Source of the DNA: Trichoplax adhaerens
Taxonomy: Eukaryota > Placozoa > Uniplacotomia > Trichoplacea > Trichoplacidae
Reading direction: 5' to 3'
Length of the DNA: 64,000 nt
Assembly (NCBI RefSeq): GCF_000150275.1
Contig: NW_002060943.1
Location: 3,988,008 to 4,052,007 of the forward strand
The notes below the pieces were generated by a model. It did no database searches, was not told the DNA's origin, and worked only from the letters and a program-made list of their open reading frames with translations. The position numbers were made by a program, and so were the translations under genes. Position 1 is the first letter of the stretch; each line of letters opens with the position of its first letter. Positions 49,782 to 63,826 of this stretch are shown piece by piece.

Positions 49782-52700
49782 ATGAACCGCGAGGCTAAAG
49801 CAGGAAAAACAGTAGATGATCTTTTAACTATAGAAAGTAACAATGACAATCGCAAGAGCCAGGAGCTTGACTGGGAAATATTAGATCCGCCAATGGAATC
49901 GTTCGATTTACTGAGGCAATACCATGGAAACAACGTTCAAAATGAACAAGTTTCATTTCCTTCTCAAGCAAAGGTACAAGTTGATACTGCTTATCCTTTA
50001 GCCATCTTTTAATCATCCTAACTTATCCACGTAGAAATAGCCAGATATCTTTTCTTACCAGATACAAATCACCAGTGGCAATCATTGTAAGAAAGAGTCG
50101 AACTTTATAACGATACTATCCATTCACTTCAAAAGTTCTATACGTGCCATCCATTTAAAAGTGAACTTTCATCACCTCTCCATCATTTAATCGACGCCAT
50201 GTAGAAAAAAAAATTCTTCTCCAACATCCACCAATGCTAGTATAGTCCACTGATATCAACGGACTGTTTCCTCTCTTTCAGTAACTCTTGCCATTATCGT
50301 GTCATCAACAAGGACAATCTTGAATGCCATTCGTATCCACACATTGAAATCATCATTTCAACGTTAAAATCATGAGATCCATTTACAACTTGATTCACTT
50401 ATTGTAGAAGGATTACTCTATCTCTTCTTTTAGTATTCATTGGAAAAGGACAGTACAGGCAACAGTAGGCAATACTCTCTTCTCGATGAAAAAATAATAC
50501 TCTAGTCAACCTGACTGTTGCATCTTCGGACACACTTCATCTTCTTCTTACAATAATAATCAACCATGATTACTTAATCTAACTCTGACGGTTATCAAGA
50601 AAATGCCAAATGAAGGACTCTGACCTAAAGCATTCATGGCTCTCCATTGACTTATTTAGATTAGACGAGTATTGCTCTTGTTGGACGCGTATACAACACA
50701 GTACAACTTGAAAAGATAACTTGTGCATTTTCCACTCTTAAAATCAATCTACTGGACAAGTTGATAACAGCATCAACAAAACCAACTGTACTCAAAATTT
50801 ATCCTCCATGTCCTTAATATGGCGTAGTTTGCGCCCATTTTTCTCAGTCTTATTCGCTATACTGTACAGCACTTATTGCCTACCATTATCTGACTTTGTC
50901 ACGATTAATGAATAAATGCATCAATTGAATGAGAATGCTAGTTTACCTTACCATGTCGTTGAAATGGTGACAATTTACTCAAGTTAGCTACTGCCTAACG
51001 TCATCCAATCACCGACTATACCATTTCTTAGTCATGTTTGACATTACAAATAGGTAGACGAACAGACAAATGTTATAATACACTTGCCACCACTATCCTT
51101 TATGAATTTCGTCCATCTTAGTCATGAAAGAGATTTGTAGATATTAATAAATGATTCATCATTATTAAGCTTGCCCTCCATGAATGTCATTAACAGCATA
51201 GTATCCTTTTTTATACACGTAATCCAAGATTAGTTACAATCCCCTATCTAGTTAGCAATTCTCAGCAGTACGTGTGCTACAATAGTATTAAGAGTCCTGA
51301 TATCATAAAGTATCGACTGATACTGTGCAATAGTTGATGGAGGCAAAAACAACGATTGAAACATTACCGTGTTGGTCTATTGGGTTAATTTTATTTTATC
51401 GTTAGTTATTAGACGACTGCGTTCTAACTTTTCTCATAACTTACAAACTTTGTATCGTAACGATCACGATTGAATTGGATACTGCATCTACTGTATGGAT
51501 AGAGAAATGATATAATAGTTTGCTGCAATCATTCAATGCATTTGTAACATAAATTTCCAGCAATATACCAAGTCAAGTTTTCCATCTGGAGTACGAATAA
51601 TGTTGTAGATAAATATTGTCTAAATTAGTGCAATAATACCCACCGTACTCAGAAAGAACTTCTGAAGCATAGCAGATATTACCGTTATAAATTAATATAG
51701 AGTAGACTACGCCTACGACAGCTCCAATTATCCTATAAAGGACGTCATAAGCTACTTACGTAAAGTATTATATTAATTATTTACTCACCCAAAATCTCAA
51801 ATCTAAATAATGTAAATAATTTCTTAAAGACACTACTTTAGACCCAGATCGTTTAATGGCCATGGTAATGGCTTTCATTAGTCCTACCTTACTCTGACAC
51901 CTATATAAATAATATTAACAAATGAGCGCAATTTATTCTGCAAATATCTCACTTTTAGCCTTTCTTCTAGAAATAGTCAAATTCAAGCGAATCCATCATG
52001 CTACAACATAGCTTACGTTAGATGATATTTTCATTTTAATTAAAGAGTAAAATTCTTTTACTCTCTCTCTCTCTCTCTTTCCCATAACGAAATTTCAATC
52101 AACCGTCATAGAGTATAGAAATACAATTTTCTTATGGATTGTAGTAATAAGATATGGGAAAGTACTAAACGTGTACAGGCTGTAGCCGATCGATTTCTCA
52201 ACACTCTGAATTTTTTCATGCTGTTTGTTAACGTGTTTATTTGCTTTACAGTCAAGATCCTTGAATGTTGTCATAGTAAGATACTTGTCACAAACAGCAT
52301 ATGCTTGAATATCTTTTAATTGCAACGCATTATTATTAATATCTTTACATAAATCTTCTCTATCCGGTTCTAGTTCCATCAACGTATTCACCAAAAGTAA
52401 ACATAGCATGACCTCTTTACCTCTTTTACCATATCATATGGTATATAATACATACTTCTGGCGTATATATACGCATCTACACATGTTTAAGAATGTCTAT
52501 ATATACTCGTACTTATACGTGTATATCAAACACTAGTTATCACTCTTATTACTTTGCCATTTATGAACTATTTTGAAAATAGGATACTCTAATTATAATA
52601 TGAATATATTGATACACGCATGTAAACATTGGTGTGAGATAAGTAAAATTTGAAATACATCCCCTGTCTTTAGCATCCTTCAAACGTTCAAAAATCCCAA

Positions 52701-55700
52701 TACTGCCAATTTAAATTCATGGCTCTACTTGGAATATCTAGATATCTATAATAGCAATTAAAATGTCAAACTCCACTTAGCAAATTCTCTCTTATTTCAA
52801 TAATCAATTCAATCCATCATAGCAATGAACAATACACGCATTTATTGAATGGAGATAACCATGGAAAGAATAAAATTTACCTAGCAATGATTGTATTGCA
52901 GCCAATCTCAACGAACAAAAAATTATTTAACTTTAATTGCAATACTTTCTGCTATGCTTTTCGATGTATCAATTTTGTATCCAGCATTTCAGTCGTAGTT
53001 AAACTACGATTAAATCGATATTGAGGACAAAATATATTAAATTGAAATACTAGGCATCCTGCTTAACTTCTTGACGAATCAATTTTATGTTCAGCATCTC
53101 AATTGTGGTTAAACTTCAATCACATACTGATATTGATACAGTTATTCCCTCATTTTTATCATCCTTTTATTGTATATACAGTACAGTATCAATAATATAT
53201 TAATTTAGAATGATATTGTAAAAATCTTAAAATTAAAAACTAACCCTTTTCAGTATAGAGCTAATATTGCTCCTTAAACCTTATAGGAAAAACAAAGGGA
53301 TACCATGAATAAATAATGTATTACATATCTGCATGACTGGTAGGCATTACAATTTATAAAAATTTGATATTCGAGTGTAACAGACAAAAAATATTATAGT
53401 AATATTTATATCAGTAAATCCCTACCAAGATGGCAATGGACAAGATATACCCTGAATATATATTAACTTTGCAAATTTTCTTTGTTTATTGATATTAGTG
53501 AGATAATCAGTCAAATTACACACATGTAACGCAGCACTCGTTATATTGCAATAGCATACCCATATAAAAGTTAATCGCTAGACTTGCCATTAAACATTCC
53601 CATTACAATTTCATCACTGCCGCAGAATAAAAATGCATCGTTAAAATTACAGACAATGTTTAACCTTTGAGGATAAATATCAATATGCACATTTCAAGCA
53701 TTGATTGTACTGTACTACTAAATTCATTATGCGCCTTGAAAGAAAGCTATTGTCGTAAACGTTATTTCTTTTTGTTATTGTATACGAAGGTTTATCTACG
53801 ATTCCAGGAGTTGTTGTCTATACTACTATCGAAGTCCTAACGACATGCTGGCTCTAGGGTAACTTTTATTCAACATGCTTGGTTCATTGTAACATTTAGA
53901 AGAGTATCGATGTATCTAAAATGTGTTCATCGGAAGTTTATAGCTAGTCAAGTAGACATACCTAGTCGATTTTCAACTACTTTTGATATGGTTTTAATGC
54001 CAAGCTCTAAAGTATATCGAAGTCTCTCACGCTGTACTATATATAGTTAAAAGTACCTGTTATCACACTGCAGCTTATCGCACTTTTAAATTATCAATAG
54101 CGTTCTCGTACATTATATTGCATAAATATACACTTGTGAGTGAAAATAATTTAAAAAGTAGAAAATAAACTAGATCTCAATTCTATTCTATTTTATCGGA
54201 TCACACTAACACTTTTCCTTCTTGGATTATTGAACAGTACCATTTTAATTTTTGTTACGCAATGACTTTACAAAGCTGGCAAATCAATACATTGCACGAT
54301 TAATTATTGATATAACTTAGTAATTACCATTTACACTCCAACAGCGTGGCATAGTTTTTAAATAGTAATGCGAATTGCGAACTATAGAAAAATCTTGTCA
54401 GAATTTATTCTGTACTATGTCTTATAGGTCCAATATTACAATCATTGCCATTTATTGCTTCTTAATTCTTTCATTACATTTATAGATCGATCAGTTTAGC
54501 TAACGCATCATTAACTTTTGATGTTGATACCGAAAAGAAAGGGCAATTCCAGATACGGTACGGCATCTCACTAATTTATTCTATTTATTTATTTATATTA
54601 TTTTTATTCTTATATATATTTACTAACTCAACGATATATTCTCTATCTAATATTTTACGAAATATGCACAGATCGGACGGTCGAATATACGTTTTAGAAG
54701 CACCTAGCCAGGAAGCAATGATGTTTTGGCTACAACAATTACAAACCAAGCGGCATGAGTACAACGCAAAATTAGCGAATATGACTGACTTATCTCTAAC
54801 GGTAACTCAGCAAGTTCTATCCGCAATCGCAAATATTATTTGCTTACATTGTTGTTATGTTTCTGATTTATTTAGAAACCGGCTACTGGTCTTCTAGGAG
54901 AAGAACCACTATCAAGTGAAGACCAATCTGCTACAAACCAATCAGGTAAAATCAAGCTTGTCTCACTTGTTTGTGCAAAACAACTTTATTAATCATCCGT
55001 TAACTAAAATCTAACATCTGCTAATTATCTAGCTGCATCTGATATACTTCCACATATACGGCCACCAGAATGCGTCGGGGAACAAACCGCTGACAAAGTA
55101 TCAACTTCTGGCATATCAAACTGGTCTATAGCAAATATTACGACAGAAATCAGGAATCATTTATCACATGGGTATAGTGTCTCAATATTAATAAGCAACC
55201 ATATCGGTATTAAATTACAGTATATTTTATTAATCTCTTTGCATACCATAATTTTTATCGGTTTCATTTTAGCCGTGGAGATGGTAATTTGATACGACGT
55301 AAACAATCAATTGGTGATCGTTTCTCATCACCTGGTATATCACCAAATGCAAGCCCTTTGATTACTGAAAAATCTCCATCAAACCACAGAAAATCCTCGC
55401 CTGAAGAATTTCCCGGAAAGGATTGCTCTGAAGTAGCCACTGAAGAGAAGTCATCAAAGTAATACAATGTCCATAACAAGAAAATATGTGTTAAAAATAT
55501 AGATCATAATATATTTATGCATATAGTAGATAAGCGATCTGTTTATTTCCGCTTGTACTAAATTAGTCGGATGTTATTTATGGTTTTGTTTTATATAGAC
55601 AAGGATTTACAAATTACTTCAGACAGTAAGTTAATCGCTAGTATTCATACTTTAATAAATTTTATTTCAATCAGCCAAAATTGACCGAAGTAAAATTTCA

Positions 55701-58700
55701 CATTTGAACTGATAGCCCTCATCGTAGACGATCACAGTCCAAACACGCGGCGAATAATCAACCTCAAGAAGATCCTACTAAGTCTTTAAATAATCAATTA
55801 CGTCAGGTAAGTAGTAAAAATATTACTTCTTTATTTATTCAATAAAATATTTATGATATACCAATACATTGATTCCGTATATATGTAATTTATTAATATT
55901 TGTAAATCATAATTAAATTGGTACCTGACACACACTTGTAATAAAATCCATTACATGCCTTAATACTACCTTAATAGGCCACTTCCCCCACACATTCGAC
56001 GAAGGAAGAAATAGATTCTAATGAAAAGTAAGCTTTATTTTAATTACTTTCAACATAACTAATATCGATCAAGCAAATATACTCTCATGTACCTTATAAC
56101 CGACACAATATTGACCTATTAGTAACTGCTACTTCATTCTACTTCTTAACAGCGAAATCCAACAAAGAAATGACATTATTCAAACATTGGTTCAAGAAAT
56201 CGAGTCAGTATTGTTGATCTAAGCTTTTGACTCTATACACCTCGTAATATGTTATTACTACAGATGCAAAATTAAATTCACTTAATCCTATGACTGATAT
56301 TCTTATCTGCTGAAAGTCTAACTTTAATTGTACTATTTCTAGTGCCCTAAAGATGCGTATAAAGTGCTAGTAAGTTGGTGAAATGTTGTGATCTGTAGAT
56401 GGTGCATTGCACAGCATGCTAGAGATTTATTTATGCATTCAAGTATGGCAATTATATTACTATTTTGCAATTATATTTTGCTGTATTGTCTATAGTGAAC
56501 AGTTTGTGTCGGGTAACTCAGATGAAAAGCAACTGTTGCGACTTTTTGAAAATCAACAGCGCATAAATGAACTTCAGTTAAATGTCAAGAAAGCACGCGA
56601 AGAAAAAGAAGATTCAGAATTTAAATTAAGGTTTAAGTCATATTCAATAGGCATTATTAATATTGCAATTAATTTGATGTACTCTTTATTAAAGTCGTCT
56701 TTAGTCGATTAAAATTAGAAAACATTTTGTAAATAGAGTTACCGAGGCAGAGATGAAAAGTTTAAATGATGAAATCAGTTTAGTTAAAGAAGTTCTGGAA
56801 GCTAAAGACCAAGTTGTAGTATCACTAACGGAAAAGGTAAATTCTATTGACAATAATTATTAAAAATTATTATTTTAACTTTTGATTTAAGCTTGAATTT
56901 CTTCATTCGCAATAGCTGCATCAATATGAGAATGCACCGCTAGTACTAACGGGGTAAGATACACACAGGATTATCGGTTCTGTAACAGTAAAATTGATTC
57001 AATAATAATTTTTTGTTTTACCTTAGCGATGGAGCACACCCACAACCTATCGTTGAAAACAACTATTTCCTATGGAGGGTAATAAATAGCTATATAATAC
57101 CAATGCTTTAATTCTCTATAGCTATGCTTTACCGTACGTATTAACCATACCTAGGAAAAGTGCGCTGCGTTTGAAATTCAAAATAAGTTTTTAAATAGCG
57201 AAATAATTGGACTAAATGAAATTCAAATTGCTCGCGAAAAACGAACTAAACAATTAGAGAGGTATGTTAACCTAATCACAGACGTTATAAATTTACAATT
57301 TTTTCAATAAGAACATTTCAACCAACATTGCTATTTGGCTTTGCTAAACAGTAAGCTAGCCGCACTTACAGCAAGACATTGTCAAATTCAAAGAAAATAT
57401 ATGATGTTTCTTAAAAATCTGAGCGTTTCTAATGAAGGTAAATTTTATTAATTTGATTTTGAATACGAAAGCATTATGCTGATGAATTTAATGATGCAAT
57501 GATTTTTCTTTGGAAAACTAGAGTCTAAGCAGCTAGTAGATCAATTAATCAAGGAAGCTGCGGAATCTGACAGTCCTAGTAACAATAGCCTTGAAAAGTA
57601 AGATAGCTACTCCATATGCATTGTTGTAAATAACTCCACAGACATAAGAATAACAGGAAACACTAAATACCAATAATTTTTTGATTTATGCCTAAAATCC
57701 TTTTTCCTAAACTGTAGGCAATATGATATGTTTGGATTTCTTAAGAATGTTGATGATGATAACGCCTTAGAAAAATATACCTCACAATTAAGTTATTATC
57801 AGCAGACAATGGAGGTCTTTGATCTAGTATAACTAATCATATAGTAGCTAATTAGGATAAGGATTACCTTTGAGATAAAAATGTTTGAGTACTGTTCTTA
57901 ATTTAAACAGAATGAAGTTAGTGGTGTTGATGTTGCAATAGCGAAAAAATGGGAAACAGTAATGGTATCACTAGGTGGCAAATCTTTACCATTAACGGTA
58001 AGTAACCTAGTTAAAGACAACAACAGCATCATTGTTATTAAAATGTACGAATATTAGGTTGATTATCGTTGTTAACATGGAACGAATTAATTTTGAGCTG
58101 AATTAAATTCCTATGATATCTTGATCATACAGCCAGAAATTAAATCTCTCATTCGAGCTGGTGTTCCTCATGAATTTCGCAGTAAAGTTTGGTCAAGGTA
58201 AGTTGTATCGGCTTTAAGCATGTATAGCCAAGGTATACATCAATTGAACGTATTCAATTATGAAAGAGTTTTTTAACTGAAAATTAATTATGTTTACATA
58301 CTTGTAGTTGCGTTCATCGTAGGGTTGCAAAATTTCGAAAATCAATGGTATGTAGAAATAAATATGTCTTGACTCTAGTAATTTTCAACGAGATATTTTT
58401 AAATGTCTTTGTTTCCTACTTTTGGGACTCTATTGAAAGCATTTAATCACCTAATATTGTACGTACTTCTGTTATAGGTAACAGATTACTACTGGCGTTT
58501 GGTAAATGCTGATGTAAGTATGCCATTAATGAAAGTGAAATCATATATAGTAGAACTTACTTTGTTTTGTATCAACACATATTAACTGCAAAAACCTTTT
58601 ATGTTACTTACGGAATCAGTACTTGTAGCATATTACATACATGCATAAAATAGGATAGAGATTCCGACTGACAGGACTTTATCACCGCAATACTGCGTTT

Positions 58701-60919
58701 CCATATATGCTATATCTAATAGCAGTCATTATAATTGTCAATTACATCGAACAAATCTGGCAGCTTCCAGATTTAGAATTTTAATTTACCCTTAGTATCA
58801 AGAATTTATTTATGGCTACGCTTATAAATGATATCTGTCATTTTATAACTCTACGTATAATTTTAAAGACTTACTGCCATCATTTAGTTAGTCATTAATA
58901 AACCTACGCGTGTACCAAATCTAGAAGGTGCACATTTATCAGTGCATTGACTAATATACATATCAAAAGATACACTTATCGTGTACATTCCAGAATTATC
59001 TAATCTTCCACAGCATCCAAAATTACTGTCATATATATATTAGTATGACCACATGTATTTCAATCCATTATTATCCATGGCTAAACTGTCGTAAAAGTAT
59101 GTTTCATTTTTCCGTCTAGACCAACTCTTATTCTCTAGCTATTAATCAAATTGAAATGGATCTACTTCGGACCCTACCGAACAATAAATTCTACGATAGC
59201 CGCAGCGCAGAAGGAGTACGTGAATTCTGCATTTGAATACTCTACTATGAACGATAAATAAATTTAATCTAGAGTTTTTTCATGATTATATTTGAGATTT
59301 GCTTACTGTATAGCAAGTCGCGATATAATTTTGATTACATACTTAAAAAGGCTACTTGTCTTTATGCCTATAAGCGCTTCAGAATATTAGTATAACCCAA
59401 GTAGTCTTATCAAGATATAGAAATTAATGCTATGTAATGTCTTACCTGATAAAATTTTGCTCTCCTCAAATAGATAATCAAGTTACGCCGAATACTCTGC
59501 GCTTATAGTAGACACAATCCTGATATTGGTTACTGCCAGGTTTTAACATCTTTGTTATTAAGTAACGTTGCCGAATTTGTATCGACCTATTGACAATTAA
59601 TCAGTAAATCATAAATAACATCTAGGGTATGAATCGACTAGCGGCTGTAGCCCTACTGTATCTTTCAGAAGAAGAAGCATTCTGGTTTGTAAATAATTTT
59701 CTTTTATCTCTCTAAAGACTAATTAACATACGAATTATTATGTGGCATAATGCAATAGGTGTCTGATAGCAATTATCGATTTTATCATGCCTACGGAGTA
59801 CTACGCAAATTCTATGCTAGCTGCACAAGCTGATCAGGTTAGAGCTAATCTTATCCTAATAGATTTTTGTTTCTCTATTGGCTTTTAATAACTAGTTATC
59901 GGTAACTTAAATGACTTACGCCTGACAAAAATTTTATGCGTTCCTTAGCGAGTTCTGCAAGAACTACTAACTGAAAAGTTACCAAGACTTGCTGCTCACT
60001 TTAATCAACATGGGTTTGTTTAATTTGTTGGAACAGTTCGTCGATTATCTTTAATCATCAGTTATTATCGACAACTTTCATGTATAAACATGAACAATGC
60101 ATATTATAAAATGATCGGCTTCATTTTCTTAGGATTGAACTTACCTATATCACGCTTCAGTGGTTTCTAACGGTGTATATCGACAATATCCCGATACAGG
60201 TAAAGCTTCTACAACTCTTTTTTAATTGTAAAAGTTATGACTTTTGTAGGCAGTTTGTATATAGTAATGCAACTAAAATACTTGTAGCATACTCAGCCAG
60301 TATTTATATTTGGTCACGGCGACTATTAAACGTTTATACACTTACGCTTAATATTATAGACCGTATTTCGAATATGGGATTGTTTCCTCTATGAAGGCGA
60401 CAAGGTAAAACACTCTAGCTGTTATCTAAAATAGTCAAGACCTGGCATTTACTGATAATTTTATTGTTTTGCTCTAATTGTGGGTTATTTTTTATTTACT
60501 TCTTGCCAGATCTTATTTCGATTCGCTGTCGCGATTTTCAAAATATTTGAAGAACATTTCTTACATTTAGACAGTTCAACAGAAATTTTAACTGCATCAA
60601 GTGAGATGTCCAGTAAATTATGGGATGTGAATAAGCTGATGCATGTATGTTTTATTTCGAACATTAACTTTAAACTACAGTATAAGCACTTATATTTTAT
60701 GGTTCTGTGTACTAATTTTTGTCATTGCAAATCTTGGTTTAGGCTGCCTTCTTCGAAATCAATCCGTTTCCTATGAATGCTATTACCAATAAGCGTGTAA
60801 AACACATAGCTAAACTAAAGGTTGAACTTATGGAATTAGAGAAAGGGCGCATCGAAAGAGTCGACTCACGCACCGCAAAACGTCCTGTAGATCAATACCT
60901 AAGCGATGAAGAATCATAA
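49782..60919 (+). CDS. TBC1D2: PH-coiled coil-TBC Rab GTPase-activating protein, TBC1D2/TBC1D2B-like
   Basis: The first coding exon is 49782-49973 (64 residues). Thirty further exons from 54486-54557 to 60743-60919 encode 840 residues in consistent phase. The second half of a PH domain (54486-54801, ending MMFWLQQLQTKRHEYNAKL) is followed by a Ser/Thr-rich linker, coiled coils (56153-57261) and a TBC domain from EIKSLIRAGVPHEFRSKVW (58133). The arginine finger is in IEMDLLR (about 59160-59180), the glutamine finger in GYCQG (59530-59628), then LQWFLTVYIDNIP, TVFRIWDCFLYEGDK and the last exon with AAFFEINPFPMN. Family members inactivate Rab7-type GTPases at endosomes or junctions. The exon(s) for the first half of the PH domain should lie in 49974-54485 but were not identified. 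AATAAA at 61067-61072 is a fitting poly(A) signal. Confidence 0.9.
52060..52080. repeat. CT microsatellite
   Basis: An uninterrupted run of about nine CT units lies in the long intron of the TBC1D2-like gene. Confidence 0.9.
52095..52409 (-). CDS. Possible 104-residue ORF nested in an intron
   Basis: The open frame begins MLCLLLVNTLMELEPDREDL and reads through a charged, helical central part to a hydrophobic C-terminus. It lies antisense inside the long intron of the TBC1D2-like gene. Its composition is more protein-like than other chance frames here, but no motif or family is recognised. A chance ORF is quite possible. Confidence 0.18.
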   Translation of the reverse strand: MLCLLLVNTLMELEPDREDLCKDINNNALQLKDIQAYAVCDKYLTMTTFKDLDCKANKHVNKQHEKIQSVEKSIGYSLYTFSTFPYLITTIHKKIVFLYSMTVD

Positions 60920-63570
60920 AATTAAAAAAGAATGGTGTGTATAACACATACGAGTATATGAAAGCCAACCATACAATCAACAGCTCGCCTGCGGTACCAT
61001 GATAAAGTGATATTTTTAAATCTAGAAGTTGTGTAAGGAATCATATCACTAAACAGTTGTAATTCTAATAAAGTTTAAGCGTATCTGGAATATGAAACTT
61101 TGAAATACCATATTACGCTATTAAATATAAGCAGACTTTTGGTAATAGCATATTTCAATTTTAATCGTACTTGATAGAAAAATAGAAATCATGACAAGTG
61201 ACTTCGAAATGCACATCGATATTTCTTATACTATTACTCCGGAACCACTATTAATTATGCATATCATGCTATTATATTCAAATCAACTGTAAATTAGAAT
61301 CAAAGTGCCAAATTCTAGTTTATTTTTTTATTAAACTAGCTCTTGTAATCTTAATTCCATTCGACAATGAATGATATTATCTATGTATCTTTTATGATAT
61401 TGTATGATATTGCTATACTAAGCTATTGTTAATGTTGACTCCATATGTTATACCAAAAATAATCCCCAAATTTTGATCGTAATCATTACTCATAAAAGTA
61501 ACCTTCCAATAAAGTATAAGTCAGCATCGGTTAAGACGTACAGCTAGATGCGAGTGTGCAAGATCAGTTTGTATAATAGTAATAGTAAAGCTTCTCATTA
61601 AGTAAAAACGCTAGGTGCTAGTATTAGATCTCCTATCATTGTACTGTATTTGTAACCAATTTTTTGCTATAATCGCGAGTACAAGAGATAAAGTAGTAAT
61701 TACGTTTACGCTAGTTGTACTTCGACTAGAAGTCATAGCAATTTATCCAAAATAAAATGTCTGAGCCATGTATTAAAACTGAGCAAAATATTTTGCTTAA
61801 ATACTATGTAATCGATCTGCGTTTACAATTACATCCAGGGACTACCCTGTTACATCTATGTTGAGATCAAAAATTTAAATTTTTAATAAATTTCGGTTAA
61901 AACCAACGTTAAATATTAACGAATCAATTATATTTACCATACATCAATCTATAATAAAATATAAAATACGCACTTGAAAATAGCTGCAAATTGTGAAGTA
62001 TACTAGTCTAAATCTTATGTAACCAAAAAATTATTTTGATAGCCAGCAAAATGTGATAGATGCTGCATAAGTATACATAAATTTATTGTGCAATTTTATT
62101 ATTTGTACGAGAGCGAAATCTCAATTTCTTATTCATTTATCTATTCTATACCAATCTGAGCGATATATGTGTAGTTCATACTTGTCAATTTATTTTTACT
62201 ACGTATGCGAGATAATCTTATAATCACGTACATCAATGACAATGACTAATGGTACAGCAATAATTCAATAGTCCATCATTTATGTTTTGTAATATTTTTA
62301 TACGCTTATCCCTAAACTTGTTGATTACTAAAATATCTTAGCAATATTAAATTTCTTCATATATTAGTCAGAATGGATATCGAAAAATTTTTTTTTAAGT
62401 TAATAGTTCAGAGATCTTTACGATTTATCTGTTAAAAATCCCTATAGACCTCGATATAATGCATGGAGTAAAACTGCTGTAGACGACCTCCTTCAGAAAA
62501 AGGCATGTGCCGGTAATTTTACGATTTATCGAGGAGTGAATTCCGACGCAATACATAAGTCATGGATTGCAATTTTCATAAAAACTTAAGCTACTACTAA
62601 CAATAAAAATTATGCAATCCTATTGATTGTGTACTGCAAAAATAACTATTCAGAGTTATTCCCAATTGTATTTCGTCAAATATACATTGAACTCCAGTAA
62701 GAAATCTTCGCGAGCAAATTAGAATGTATATTTTGGATTGATGATTGTGCACAATCCTAAAACCTAACGGCTAAAAAGCATCAAGATGATAATTCATAAT
62801 GTACAAGGAATAATTAAGTACAAATGATGATCGTCGGGTATACCAATTTGTCAACATTACTTTTTTACCTCGGTATATCTTTCTCGACTCATAAAGGCTG
62901 AGACATATGCACATATAAATCGCATGAAATGAATTTGATTACAACTTAAGAAACTCAAGTAAAATAACGGCTTGATATATAACAAATATTGATTATGAGA
63001 ATCTGGTGCATCTTAATGAGTGTTACGATAAAACGAAGATAAGCCAGTAGGCCATAAAATCTAATCATCTCCGTAGTCATTACACGCCATACGTACGTAT
63101 AAATATTTCTAATAATTAATTTCTAAAAATGGTAATACGCTATATATAACGTTCGAAATACGTAGGCATGTAACAGAGAGACTATAAGCCCAATAAGGAC
63201 CCAATATCTCAAAGGTAGTCTGAACAGACCATCGTCATGAATTTTCCGGATATTAACTGGAAAAAAGTGACGGATTAGGTGACGGATTAGATTAGTACCA
63301 AGTAGGTCTACCCTAAAATTTAATCAAGGAAAAAATTTAATCTACCTGATGCTGCCTTTCTAGATCCTATAGAATTATTAAGCTGGGTATGTAACTTCAT
63401 TAGAATGGATTGGTGATTTGACAAGTACATAGCATTCTTTAGCAGATGTTGTGGATAGAGAAACTTACTGGACCTATAAATTTTGTAACAAAGCCTATAT
63501 AACTTAAGAACCAGCTAATAAATTAGATACTGTATCAACACCTTACGAAAGCTAAGCTTCAGTAGCTTAC
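60920..63570. other. Terminal AT-rich spacer with possible coding relics
   Basis: AATAAA at 61067-61072 probably ends the TBC1D2-like transcript. Most of the rest is plain AT-rich sequence. An exon-like open segment lies at about 62413-62590 (plus), and a FPDINWKK-type peptide at about 63240-63275 (plus) resembles the endonuclease of non-LTR retroelements. Neither is extended enough to call a gene. Confidence 0.35.
61067..61072 (+). terminator. Candidate polyadenylation signal AATAAA for the TBC1D2-like gene
   Basis: The hexamer is about 150 nt after the TAA at 60917-60919, a usual 3' UTR length for this compact genome. In such AT-rich DNA the hexamer alone is weak evidence. Confidence 0.5.
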
Positions 63571-63826
63571 CCTATCAAATCAATTGACGAACATGAAGCA
63601 TCACATGCAAATAATGGATGTTTTCTTTCACTCAAGAAAGAGGAAACTTCAATAAATTTTCCTTTTACGACATTAACATCAACGTAACTTCCATTGTAGT
63701 ACAAATTTTCAAGGTAAACATCATCTTTTAACTTGATGATAGATTTCATTGGTAATTGTAGCTGATTTGAAGCGAACTTCAAACCAATGAGGCTTAATAA
63801 CATACCCAAATTAAAACTTGGTAGGC
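63571..63826 (-). CDS. Internal exon of an incomplete gene at the right edge
   Basis: An 84-codon open segment is bounded by an acceptor (TTAATTAG before 63826) and a strong donor (GG/GTAAGC after 63571), entering with two spare bases and leaving in phase 2. It reads NLGMLLSLIGLKFASNQLQL, then a charged middle and FACDASCSSIDLIG with two cysteines. No family is recognised. Further upstream (63976 down to 63905) a short frame begins MKCYYLLLLLIFLGNNSLMA, a good signal peptide, but no GT donor joins it to this exon. The gene may start in or beyond the window edge, and a possible next exon near 63515-63475 reads on in phase. The product could be secreted. Confidence 0.35.

Larger units (their letters stand above)
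49974..54485. other. Long first intron region of the TBC1D2-like gene
   Basis: About 4.5 kb, very AT-rich, far longer than any other intron in the window. It should hide at least one exon for PH-domain strands 1-4, ending in phase 2. It contains a CT microsatellite (52060-52080) and a 104-codon minus-strand ORF (52095-52409). I saw no other structure. Confidence 0.45.
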
